This document shows positions 1-9,290 of a stretch of DNA of 39,206 bases, piece after piece. This DNA comes from Mesorhizobium carmichaelinearum (GTDB lineage: Bacteria > Pseudomonadota > Alphaproteobacteria > Rhizobiales > Rhizobiaceae): positions 1 to 39,206 of the forward strand of contig NZ_FZQR01000042.1 of NCBI RefSeq assembly GCF_900199455.1, in the 5' to 3' direction. How positions within the stretch are numbered: the first letter of the stretch is position 1; each line of letters opens with the position of its first letter. The position numbers and the translations under genes are program-made. The notes beneath the pieces were generated by a model, which worked only from the letters and a program-made list of their open reading frames with translations, searched no databases and was not told the DNA's origin.

Positions 1-702
1 AACCAGAATCGAGCGGCTCACGGTCAGCGCGACACCCCAGACGGTAAGGTCACCCGCGGATCCGTCGCCGCCGGCGCGGTCCCAGCTACCGCCGCCGCCG
101 CCACCACCCACACCGACGAACTCGTAGCTTCCGCTGCTGGTCAGGATAAGCGAAGGGAGGCCACTCGCACCGGCATCCGGTGTCTTGCCCGAAATGTCGT
201 TGCCGTCACCGTCGACCACCCTGCCGCCGCCGCCGCCGCCAAAGAAGGTTCCGCCGCCGCCGCCGCCACCCAAGAGACCGCCAAGGCCGCCGCCACCGCC
301 GTTAGCTCCCGATCCATCCGGGTTGACTCCGGCAGCGCCACCGGGGACCACTAAGGCAGGGCTCGCGCCGCCAGCAGCGTGCCCGCCGTTACCGCCGGCA
401 CCGCCAAGCGCACCGCCGCCGCCAGCTCCAGCAGCCGTCGCACCACCACCTCCGACGCCACTGATGCCGCCACCAGTGCCGCCGGACGTTTGCGACCCAA
501 TGCCGCCGCCGCCGCCGCCGATTCCGCCGCCGCCGCCGTTGCCCCAGGTGCTAAAGCCTCCGTCACCGCCGCTGCCGACCAGCAGGTTGTCGGCTGCCGC
601 TGGCAGCGTGGCCAGCAGCAGAGCCGCTACGGACGTTGTGGCAAGGAGAACTTTTGCACGGCCCGATCGACGAGCCGCGCCCGAAAATGTCACGCCAGAC
701 AT
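1..702 (-). CDS. Secreted glycine-rich protein, N-terminal part (runs off the window)
   Basis: The reading frame opens at ATG 702 and stays open to base 1, so 234 N-terminal residues are visible and the C-terminus is outside. A GAGGG-containing purine stretch lies just upstream of the ATG. Residues 1-38 form a clear Sec signal peptide: several Arg, a VLLATTSVAALLLATLP core and an AAA/DN cleavage site. Most of the mature part is glycine-rich (runs of 4-8 Gly broken by Ile, Ser, Ala, Asn), with a more ordinary stretch near residues 170-200. This layout resembles the passenger start of large autotransporter or adhesin-like outer-membrane proteins of rhizobia, but no beta-barrel is visible here, so that class is inferred. 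The proline-rich frame on the opposite strand is its shadow. Export is well supported; the exact function is unknown. Confidence 0.75.
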   Translation of the reverse strand, partial: MSGVTFSGAARRSGRAKVLLATTSVAALLLATLPAAADNLLVGSGGDGGFSTWGNGGGGGIGGGGGGIGSQTSGGTGGGISGVGGGGATAAGAGGGGALGGAGGNGGHAAGGASPALVVPGGAAGVNPDGSGANGGGGGLGGLLGGGGGGGTFFGGGGGGRVVDGDGNDISGKTPDAGASGLPSLILTSSGSYEFVGVGGGGGGGSWDRAGGDGSAGDLTVWGVALTVSRSILV

Positions 703-1002
703 GCCTTGCCCTCAAAAAAAGACCGTCGCGCGCCCTATCGGCACAACAACATCGGCCAGGTGCGCCGACTGCAACGACCCAAGGCGTGTCTCATCATGAT
801 TATGAAGGCTTTGAACGAGAATCCGTGCGCCACTTTCAGTAGAGAGCCCAGACATCTGAGAGAGCAAGAGCGGCATTCGCGCCGCGGGCTTTTCATCTTG
901 GCTTGTTGCTTGCCGGCAACAGGATCATAGAAGTAACCGGCCAGATGAGCCAAGTAGTGCATAAAAAAGCGGCACAGTCTGCAAAAAATAGTGCCGTCGA
1001 GC
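703..1002. other. Gene-free stretch upstream of the glycine-rich gene
   Basis: No convincing gene is present. The open frames here are short and lack both a plausible ribosome site and family resemblance. The stretch should hold the promoter of the leftward glycine-rich gene; I could not assign -35/-10 boxes with confidence. It continues into the recQ relic at 1003-1116. Confidence 0.5.
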
Positions 1003-1116
1003 TTCGGATTCATGCGCCGCGATCGCACTTGGAAAAACCTCGCCCAACTCCTTGAGTCTGGCAGCACGAACGCCATTGATTTCGGACGGCTCGGCCATTT
1101 CGATCAGCGCGCGCGA
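1003..1116 (-). pseudogene. Relic of a recQ 3' end (HRDC domain fragment)
   Basis: The minus-strand translation reads RALIEMAEPSEINGVRAARL, then KELGEVFPSAIAAHESE. This aligns with the extreme C-terminus of the intact RecQ encoded at 2078-3913 (RTLIDMAE, then EVNGVGGAKLKEFGAIFLKAIAGHRSD), with about seven residues missing after the MAE motif. DNA identity is also visible: both copies contain the plus-strand strings AACTCCTTGAG and AACGCCATT. There is no start, helicase core or RQC domain, and the frame runs on into unrelated sequence, so this is a decayed fragment. It lies on the other side of the SDR gene from intact recQ and in the same orientation. That arrangement suggests a local duplication, or an insertion that separated an old recQ tail from its body. 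Confidence 0.6.
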
Positions 1117-1274
1117 CCGGAGACCATCACCTGGGCCGGTGCTGCCAGGCAAAACGCATTCGCCCGCGCATTAAGTTCATTTGACCGGCTTCGATTGAAC
1201 GGTAGGTTTGAGAATAAGCCGCCGATTGCCGCATGGGATCGGTTCCCGTCCCATGCGTGCAGAGGCCACCTGTT

Positions 1275-2045
1275 GTGAGCATTTTCGACCGATTTTCCCT
1301 GGAGGGGCGTGTGGCCCTGATCACCGGCGGCGGACGCGGGCTCGGGTTCGAGATTGCGCGCGCCTTTGCCGAAGCCGGAGCCCATGTCGTGGTGAGCGGA
1401 CGCACCGAAGCGACGCTCGACGGCGCCGTCGCCGCCATCACCGGAAATGGCGGCAGTGCGCAGGCTGCGGTCTTCGACGTCGCCGACATCGGGGCGGGCC
1501 GCGCGATGATCGCAGAGATCAGCAAGACCCGAGGCCGGCTCGACATCCTCGTCAACAATGTCGGCGCCCGCGACAGGCGGCCGCTTGCCGCCTTCAACGA
1601 CGACGACATCCTTGACCTGATCAGGACGGATCTGTTGTCGGCGATCTCGCTGTCGCGCGATGCGGCGGAGATCATGAAGGCCCAGGGCCATGGCCGGCTG
1701 ATCGCGGTGACCTCGATCGTCGGCGAGATGGCGCGGCCCGGCGACGCCATCTACCCCGCCGCCAAGCAGGGACTGACCGGCTTGATGCGCAGCATCGCCG
1801 TCGAATATGGCGCCCACGGCGTGACCAGCAACGCCATCGCACCGGGGATGTTCGCCACCGAGACCAATGCGGCGATGGCGGCAAACCCCGATCTGGTCGC
1901 CTTCGCCCGCCAGCGTGTTCCGCTGCAGCGCTGGGGGCGGCCGCAGGAGATCGCCGGCGCCGCGCTTTTCCTCGCTAGCGACGCGGCGTCTTTCGTCAAT
2001 GGCCACGTCCTGACCGTCGATGGCGGCATGTCGATACAGATGTGA
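1275..2045 (+). CDS. SDR-family NAD(P)-dependent oxidoreductase (gluconate 5-dehydrogenase / 3-oxoacyl reductase-like)
   Basis: A classical short-chain dehydrogenase of 256 residues. The cofactor motif TGGGRGLG is at residues 17-24, the structural NNVG replaces the usual NNAG, and the catalytic Ser147, Tyr160 and Lys164 (YPAAK) have canonical spacing. The C-terminus ends GHVLTVDGGMSIQM, typical of FabG and gluconate 5-dehydrogenase-type SDRs. I chose the GTG at 1275 because the protein then begins directly with VSIFDRFSLEGRVALITGG, as relatives do, and an AGAGG lies about nine bases upstream. The longer frame from ATG 1233 adds an unconserved leader. Substrate cannot be fixed from sequence; a sugar-acid or 3-keto substrate is plausible. 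It converges on recQ with a 32-bp gap. Confidence 0.85.
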   Translation: MSIFDRFSLEGRVALITGGGRGLGFEIARAFAEAGAHVVVSGRTEATLDGAVAAITGNGGSAQAAVFDVADIGAGRAMIAEISKTRGRLDILVNNVGARDRRPLAAFNDDDILDLIRTDLLSAISLSRDAAEIMKAQGHGRLIAVTSIVGEMARPGDAIYPAAKQGLTGLMRSIAVEYGAHGVTSNAIAPGMFATETNAAMAANPDLVAFARQRVPLQRWGRPQEIAGAALFLASDAASFVNGHVLTVDGGMSIQM

Positions 2046-2077
2046 CGCTTGCACGGCCAGGAATTTGGTGAGGGTTT

Positions 2078-3913
<1,836 letters not shown>

Positions 3914-4068
3914 CAGACGGACACCGGACGGGAAGCGATTTTTCGGGAATTGGAGAGGATGTGGGAAGCGATCAAGAGACTCTCCGCATGACGCCTTGGA
4001 GTAGCGCAGCTATCCTCGGAACACAACCGGAACAGGCGACGTGGCCAGACAATCTCAGGAGGGCCGCA

Positions 4069-4521
4069 ATGGAATGCGAGGTTCGCGTTGCTCGCGAAAG
4101 CGACGCCGCAGATATCAGCGCGGTGATCCTGCAGGCTCTGCGGGAAAGCAATACAAGGGACTATGGGCCTGACATCATCCGGCGTGTGGAGCCAAGCTTC
4201 AGTCCGTCCGCCGTGCTGAAACTGATCGGCAAGCGCACAGTCTTTGTCGCCACTATAGCCGATAGGATCGTCGGAACCGCCAGCCTCGATGGAGAGGTGG
4301 TGAGAACCGTGTTCGTCGCTCCCCATGTTCAGGGGCGAGGTGTTGGCAGGCGACTGATGGCAGAGGTCGAGTTGGCCGCGCAAAAGAACGGGGTCAAATC
4401 GCTGACCGTCCCTTCATCCCTGACCGCCGAAGTCTTCTACTCCAGGCTAGGTTTCAAGGCGGTGCGCGACAGCTATCACGGCGAGGAACGCACCATCATC
4501 ATGGAGCGCGCGCTGACTTAG
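4069..4521 (+). CDS. GNAT-family N-acetyltransferase
   Basis: A 150-residue acyl-CoA-dependent acetyltransferase of the GNAT fold. The diagnostic acetyl-CoA pyrophosphate loop is VRTVFVAPHVQGRGVGRRLM (Q-x-x-G-x-G), followed by a helix and the C-terminal VFYSRLGFKAVRDS strand-helix typical of the family. The ATG at 4069 is preceded six bases upstream by a perfect AGGAGG, which decides the start against the longer frame beginning at 3961. The substrate is unknown; members of this small single-domain group acetylate amines, antibiotics or protein N-termini. It is divergent from recQ and followed, after 94 bp, by the aldehyde dehydrogenase on the same strand. Confidence 0.85.
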   Translation: MECEVRVARESDAADISAVILQALRESNTRDYGPDIIRRVEPSFSPSAVLKLIGKRTVFVATIADRIVGTASLDGEVVRTVFVAPHVQGRGVGRRLMAEVELAAQKNGVKSLTVPSSLTAEVFYSRLGFKAVRDSYHGEERTIIMERALT

Positions 4522-4615
4522 GGTGTCATGGCACCTTCCCCTGCGACACCTACGCCCCCGCTGGATTCCTTCGCGCTGCGATGTAAGCTTGGGCCTACGA
4601 GCCAGGGAGGGCACG

Positions 4616-6037
4616 ATGCTGCAGGTGAGACAGGACGTCCTCGGCGAACGATTCAAGCTGCAGCGCGCCGCCTTCGAGAAGCAGCCCTTTCCCGACCTGA
4701 GCGTCCGGAAAGACCGCCTGAAACGCTTGCTGGCCCTGACCGAGCGCCATGAGGCCGACATCTGCGCCGCGATCGACGCCGACTTCGGCGGCCGCTCGGC
4801 GCACGAGACGCGCCTCGCCGAAATGTTTGTCGTGCGCGCCGGCATCCGCCACACGCTGTCTCATCTGAAAGGCTGGATGCGCGAGCGCCGTATCGCCACC
4901 ACCTTGCCGTTCCTGCCGGGCAAAAACCGCCTCCTGCCGCAGCCGCTTGGTGTCGTCGGCATCGTCTCGCCCTGGAATTATCCGTTCCAGCTTGCCGTCG
5001 CACCGGTCACGGCAGCGCTTGCCGCTGGCAACCGCGTGCTGGTCAAGCCTTCCGAACTGACACCAGCTTTTTCCGAGCTGCTCGCCAGACTGGCCAGCGA
5101 GCATTTCGCCCCGGATGAACTCAGCGTCATCACTGGCGATGCCGAGATGGGCAAGGCCTTTGTGTCGATGCCGTTCGATCATTTGCTGTTCACCGGCTCG
5201 ACCGCGGTCGGCCGTCATGTCGCGATGGCCGCGGCCGCCAATCTGACCCCGGTCACGCTCGAACTCGGCGGCAAGTCGCCGGCGATTTTCGACCCCTCCT
5301 GCGATCTCGATGCGGCAACAGCCAGCATCGCCTATGGCAAGCTGCTCAATGCCGGGCAGACCTGTATTGCGCCGGACTATCTGCTGGTGCCCAAGGGACA
5401 GGCCGGCACGGTCGCAGCCAAGCTTGCAACCGCGGTGGCGCGGCTCTACCCCACCTTGCGCGACAACCCGGACTATACCGCCATCATCAGCGACCGCCAC
5501 TTTCAGCGCCTGCGCGCCATGATCGCGGAAGCCCGCGATGCTGGCGCCGACGTCACCGAAATCAACCCGGCCGGCGAAGACCTTGGAGCCACGAGCCGCA
5601 AGCTTCTGCCGACCCTGGTCAGCAACGCCGGCCCGGACCTGCGGTTGATGCGCGAGGAGATTTTCGGCCCGGTGCTGCCGATCGTCGAATACGCCACCGT
5701 CGATGAGGCGATCAGCCATGTGAATCAGGCCGACCGGCCGCTGGCGCTGTACTGGTTTGGCAACGACAGCACCAACCGCCAGCGCATCCTGCGCGAGACC
5801 GTCGCCGGCGGCGTCACCATCAACGACTGCATGCTGCATCTGGTGCAGGAGAACCAGCCCTTCGGCGGCGTCGGCGCAAGCGGCATGGGCGCCTATCACG
5901 GCGAATGGGGGTTCCGCACCTTCAGCAAGGAGAAGCCGGTTTTCCTGCAGTCGCGCTTGAGCGCCGGCGCCCTGCTGCGCCCGCCCTATGGCAAGACGTT
6001 CGAGCGGCTTTTCGGCCTGCTTCAACGGATCACCTGA
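4616..6037 (+). CDS. Coniferyl-aldehyde-type aldehyde dehydrogenase
   Basis: An NAD(P)-dependent aldehyde dehydrogenase of 473 residues that oxidises aldehydes to acids. Visible landmarks are PWNYPFQLAVAPVTAALAAGN with the VLVKPSE cofactor-binding Lys, the FTGSTAVGR loop, general-base Glu216 in LELGGKSP, and nucleophile Cys250 in NAGQTCIAPDY. The C-terminus (GASGMGAYHGEWGFRTFSKEKPV, then RPPYGK) fits the subgroup annotated as coniferyl aldehyde dehydrogenase, which also acts on other aromatic and medium-chain aldehydes. ATG 4616 has an AGGGAGG seven bases upstream; the frame's earlier start at 4523 adds unconserved residues. No lignin or aromatic degradation genes adjoin it, so the true substrate is open. 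Confidence 0.88.
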   Translation: MLQVRQDVLGERFKLQRAAFEKQPFPDLSVRKDRLKRLLALTERHEADICAAIDADFGGRSAHETRLAEMFVVRAGIRHTLSHLKGWMRERRIATTLPFLPGKNRLLPQPLGVVGIVSPWNYPFQLAVAPVTAALAAGNRVLVKPSELTPAFSELLARLASEHFAPDELSVITGDAEMGKAFVSMPFDHLLFTGSTAVGRHVAMAAAANLTPVTLELGGKSPAIFDPSCDLDAATASIAYGKLLNAGQTCIAPDYLLVPKGQAGTVAAKLATAVARLYPTLRDNPDYTAIISDRHFQRLRAMIAEARDAGADVTEINPAGEDLGATSRKLLPTLVSNAGPDLRLMREEIFGPVLPIVEYATVDEAISHVNQADRPLALYWFGNDSTNRQRILRETVAGGVTINDCMLHLVQENQPFGGVGASGMGAYHGEWGFRTFSKEKPVFLQSRLSAGALLRPPYGKTFERLFGLLQRIT

Positions 6038-6082
6038 GCGACGTCCCCGCCTCAACGTCGGAATGACGAGACGGTGCGGCGG

Positions 6083-6100
6083 CGATACCAGTTGGTATCG
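6083..6100. promoter_or_regulatory. 18-bp inverted repeat upstream of the glycosyltransferase gene
   Basis: CGATACCA-GT-TGGTATCG has perfect 8-bp arms around a 2-bp centre. It lies 45 bp after the aldehyde dehydrogenase stop and 114 bp before the next start. No T-run follows, so it is not a standard terminator; an operator is more likely. The regulator is unknown. Confidence 0.45.
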
Positions 6101-6214
6101 CTCATTATGTCACGTCTGACGCATATTCCCTCTGGATTCAGCCGGGATTTGCTGTCTTCTTGCATTCTTTCCGAAGCTGGCTCCCTTCTCGACGCCATAC
6201 CCTAACGGATCCGC

Positions 6215-7246
6215 ATGGCCATGGATTTGCCCGCGCCGCTGCTGATTTTCTACGTCCGCAACGACGGGGACGGATTGCTGAGGATACCGGCCTTGCGGGC
6301 GGCAAGAACGGCCTTTTCGCGAAGCCATATCGTCTATGGCTGCCAGGGCAGGTCTTCGCTCACGGGCATGTTGCGCAAGCATGCCGCTCCCCTCGTCGAC
6401 GACTTCAGGATGAAGCCGCTTTCCGACATTCTCGCTGAATTCGCAGAGCCGCGCAGACAGAAGACGGTCGTCGACTTCCGCACGGGTGTCCCCGGACTGA
6501 TGGTGACCGGCTTGCAGCTTCTCGGCCGCGGTGTTCACTACGAGCCCAATTTTGCCGGCTATCTCCTGTCACTGCGTTGGGGCACCAGATGGACCTTGCG
6601 GCCCGAACACAATGCCTGGCGCTACCACCGGCTGATCGAGCGCCTCGCCGGCCGGCACCTGCCATTCGACCACAGGCTCGATGTCCCGCCGGCCGCCCGG
6701 ACCCTGGCGCGCCGGCTGCGCGGTGCCGGTGACCGTCCGCTGGTCCTGCTTGGCGGCAACGCCAGGGGCGACAAATTCATGAGCGAGGCCCAGATATCCG
6801 CCATATCAGGCAATCTCATCGATGCCGGCTATCGGGTACTCTATCTGGTGACACCCGGCGACGGACCGACGCCGCAGGCCCTTGTCGCCAGGGAGAGCCG
6901 TCTTTCGGTGGTCGGTCCGGAGCTTGGGCTCGATGTCGAGGCGTTCGGCGACCTCCTGCTGGCGCTCGGCGAGATGGCCGCCGCCTATGTCGGCATGGAA
7001 GGCGGCCTGGGTCACCTGTTCGCCACGGTCATGACGCCGACGGTGATCGTCAACAACGGCGCCAATCTGGAGCGGTGGCGGCCGCTATCGAACACCGTCG
7101 AGGTGGTGACGGCGCCGAAACGCGGACGAACGGCTTACGTCTCGGACACGCCGGTCGAGGCCATTCTCGAGGCGACGCATCGCTTGCTTGCCGCCGGCCG
7201 TCGCGACCATGCCGGCGCTCGTGCATTAAGTTTATATTCACCATGA
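6215..7246 (+). CDS. Glycosyltransferase family 9-like (heptosyltransferase-like) protein
   Basis: A 343-residue protein with a two-Rossmann-domain GT-B pattern. The N-terminal half begins with LLIFYVRNDGDGLLRIPALRAA, matching the start of GT9 heptosyltransferases (IRLSSLGDVVLALPAL-type). The C-terminal half has DRPLVLLGGNARGDKFMSEAQ, and then a nucleotide-sugar-binding pattern AAYVGMEGGLGHLFATVMTPTVIV, equivalent to the GGDTGPMHLAAALGTPTV motif of the family with Glu in place of Asp-Thr. It would be cytoplasmic and act on lipopolysaccharide or another surface glycan. No other LPS genes are nearby. The ribosome site before ATG 6215 is weak and a second in-frame ATG is at 6221. Family assignment is reasonable; the sugar and acceptor are unknown. 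Confidence 0.65.
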   Translation: MAMDLPAPLLIFYVRNDGDGLLRIPALRAARTAFSRSHIVYGCQGRSSLTGMLRKHAAPLVDDFRMKPLSDILAEFAEPRRQKTVVDFRTGVPGLMVTGLQLLGRGVHYEPNFAGYLLSLRWGTRWTLRPEHNAWRYHRLIERLAGRHLPFDHRLDVPPAARTLARRLRGAGDRPLVLLGGNARGDKFMSEAQISAISGNLIDAGYRVLYLVTPGDGPTPQALVARESRLSVVGPELGLDVEAFGDLLLALGEMAAAYVGMEGGLGHLFATVMTPTVIVNNGANLERWRPLSNTVEVVTAPKRGRTAYVSDTPVEAILEATHRLLAAGRRDHAGARALSLYSP

Positions 7247-7310
7247 TCCGGCAGGTTTCCGGTCCTGCGGTGATGTTTTGAGTACCGCGGCGCGTCAGCG
7301 CCCAGGCAAC

Positions 7311-7343
7311 AAACCCGCGCCATCTCTGAGGGCGCGGGTTTTT
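7311..7343. terminator. Rho-independent terminator, convergent
   Basis: AACCCGCGCC pairs with GGGCGCGGGTT around an 8-base loop, followed by TTTTT on the plus strand and preceded by AAA. It sits between the rightward glycosyltransferase gene and the leftward cupin gene and may serve both. Confidence 0.85.
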
Positions 7344-7381
7344 CATTTCGAAAGAGAGCACGAAGTCGGCCGGGGTTGCCC

Positions 7382-7714
7382 TCAGGCGAGGAAATCAGCC
7401 CGGTGCGGCGTAAAACTGTCGACCAGCCGCCCCGCTTCCAGCGCCTTGACGCTATGCACCAGACCGGACGGCACGATGAAGCTGCCACCCGTTTCGAGGA
7501 TTTCGGTCTGGCCGCCGATGGTCACCTCGAAGCGGCCTTCGGCGACATAGCTCGACTGGACATGCGGGTGGGAATGCAGGGCGCCGACACCGCCCTTGTC
7601 GAAGCCGAATTCGACCAGCATCAACTCATCGGTGGAGAGGAGAACGCGTCGCCTGTTGCCGTCCGGCGTCGGCGTCCAAGCACCCTCGTCGGCATGCGCG
7701 AAGATCTTCGTCAT
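7382..7714 (-). CDS. kdgF: KdgF-like cupin, unsaturated uronate linearisation
   Basis: A single-domain cupin of 110 residues. The metal site is seen as HSHPHVQ (His47, His49, Gln53) and a distal His87 in VPSGLVHSV, the pattern expected for the KdgF family. KdgF proteins open 4,5-unsaturated uronates released from pectin or alginate into linear keto sugars. The gene lies 28 bp downstream of uxaC on the same strand, which supports a hexuronate role. ATG 7714 is chosen because AGGAG lies six bases upstream; the other ATG at 7720 abuts that ribosome site, and the longer frame to 7873 overlaps uxaC. A generic sugar-binding cupin is the alternative. Confidence 0.75.
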   Translation of the reverse strand: MTKIFAHADEGAWTPTPDGNRRRVLLSTDELMLVEFGFDKGGVGALHSHPHVQSSYVAEGRFEVTIGGQTEILETGGSFIVPSGLVHSVKALEAGRLVDSFTPHRADFLA

Positions 7715-7742
7715 CGTCATCTCCTCATCGCGGACGCATGCG

Positions 7743-9152
7743 TCAGAGCCGATAGGCTTTCTTCGCCAGCGTATAGGCCAATTCCCCCACCAGCTCATGC
7801 GCCTCGTCTTCACGCAGCCGGTGTTCGGCGACGAGCCGCGCGAGGAAGGCGCAGTCGACCCGTCGCGCCACATCGTGACGCGCCGGGATCGAGGGAAAGG
7901 CGCGCGTGTCGTCGTTGAAGCCGACAGTGTTGTAGAAGCCGGCCGTCTCCGTCGTCATCTCGCGGAAGCGGCGCATGCCTTCCGGACTGTCGTGGAACCA
8001 CCAGGCCGGCCCGAGCTTCAGCGCCGGGTAAACACCGGCCAGCGGCGCCAGCTCGCGCGCGTAGCTGCTCTCGTCGAGCGTGAAGAGGATGACGGTCAGG
8101 TCACGTTCCAGTCCGACGCAATCGAGCAGCGGCTTCAGCGCCGTCACATAGTCGGTCCGGGTCGGGATATCGAAGCCCTTGTCGCGGCCGAACTTTCGGA
8201 AAACGTCAGGCGAATGGTTGCGCCACGAGCCGGGATGGATCTGCAGCACCAGCCCGTCATCCCGGCTCATCTTGGCCATCTCGGTCAGCATCTGGGCGCG
8301 GAACAGTTTGCGCTCGCGCTCGTCCTCCGAGCCGCCGCGGATGCGGTTGAACAGCTCCTGCGCCGCCGCGTCGGAAAGGTTGGCGGTCTCGGCCGTCGGA
8401 TGGCCGTGGTCGGACGAGGTCGCGCCAAAACTCTTGAAGAAGGCGCGGCGCTGGCGATGCGCGTCGAGATAGCCGGTCCAGCTGCCGGTGTCGCAGCCGG
8501 TGATCTCGCCGAGCCGGTCGAGATTGGCCGAAAACCCCTCGAAATCGGGATCGACAACCGCGTCCGGCCGATAGGCGGTGACGACGCGGCCCTCCCAGCC
8601 ACTGTCGCGGATCATCTTATGCCATTTGAGATCGTCGAGCGCGCCTTCGGTCGTCGCGATCACCTCGATGTTGAAGCGCTCGAACAAGGCGCGGGGACGG
8701 AAATTCTCCCACTGCAGCACCGTCGCGATCGTGTCGTAATGGCGGTCGGCCGTCGCGGCATTCAGCGGCTCTTCGATGCCGAAAAGATGCGCCAGCACAT
8801 GATCGAGCCACAGCCGGGTCGGCGTGCCGCGAAACAGGTAATAGTGCTCGGCAAAGCGCCGCCAGATCGTCCTGCCGTCGGTCTCCACCGGAGCGCCGTC
8901 CAGGCTCGCCACGCCGAGATCTTCCAGCCGCACGCCCTGGCTGAACAGCATGCGGAAGATGTAGTGATCGGGCACGATGAGCAGTTGCGCCGGATCCGGG
9001 AACGGCTCGTTCAGCGCATACCAGCGCGGATCGGTGTGACCATGCGGGCTGACGATGGGCAGGTTCTTGACGCCGGCGTAGAGGTCGCGGGCAAGCGAGC
9101 GCGGATGCGCTTCGGAGGGAAACAGCAGGTCCGGATCGGTCAGCGCGACCAT
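7743..9152 (-). CDS. uxaC: Glucuronate/galacturonate isomerase UxaC
   Basis: Uronate isomerase of the amidohydrolase-like superfamily, converting D-glucuronate to D-fructuronate and D-galacturonate to D-tagaturonate. The 469-residue length fits the family. Visible are the N-terminal metal-binding SPHGHTDPRWYA, LLIVPDHYIFRMLFSQGV, WENFRPRALFERFNIEVIATTE, the central LQIHPGSWRNHS, and the C-terminal GFNDDTRAFPSIPARHDVARR. ATG 9152 follows a GGAAGGAG purine stretch; the longer frame to 9230 adds a non-conserved leader. It is followed by kdgF, and the uxuB-type gene diverges from it 138 bp away, forming a compact hexuronate cluster. No mannonate dehydratase (uxuA) is present. Confidence 0.93.
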   Translation of the reverse strand: MVALTDPDLLFPSEAHPRSLARDLYAGVKNLPIVSPHGHTDPRWYALNEPFPDPAQLLIVPDHYIFRMLFSQGVRLEDLGVASLDGAPVETDGRTIWRRFAEHYYLFRGTPTRLWLDHVLAHLFGIEEPLNAATADRHYDTIATVLQWENFRPRALFERFNIEVIATTEGALDDLKWHKMIRDSGWEGRVVTAYRPDAVVDPDFEGFSANLDRLGEITGCDTGSWTGYLDAHRQRRAFFKSFGATSSDHGHPTAETANLSDAAAQELFNRIRGGSEDERERKLFRAQMLTEMAKMSRDDGLVLQIHPGSWRNHSPDVFRKFGRDKGFDIPTRTDYVTALKPLLDCVGLERDLTVILFTLDESSYARELAPLAGVYPALKLGPAWWFHDSPEGMRRFREMTTETAGFYNTVGFNDDTRAFPSIPARHDVARRVDCAFLARLVAEHRLREDEAHELVGELAYTLAKKAYRL

Positions 9153-9290
9153 GGGAAAGCGGCTCCTTCCAGTGTGGATACCGGTACGTTCGGGCCAAGG
9201 CGAAGTCAATGTGTGCTGGCAAAGCGGCATCCTTGCGGCAGGCGCAAACAGGTGTTACGCCGCCTGTCATCCAAAGTCCCTAGTCCCGGT

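Noticed and set aside
185..799. A long proline-rich plus-strand frame at the left end
   Set aside because: It is the antisense shadow of the glycine-rich gene; the minus-strand frame has a signal peptide and ribosome site, while this frame has only GC-driven Pro runs.
1233..1274. ATG 1233 as start of the SDR gene
   Set aside because: The 14 extra residues are unlike SDR N-termini and have no ribosome site; GTG 1275 has one.
7596..9290. An open frame extending the uxuB-type protein by about 565 residues
   Set aside because: The extension is antisense to uxaC, has no family resemblance, and the conserved dehydrogenase begins at about 9291.
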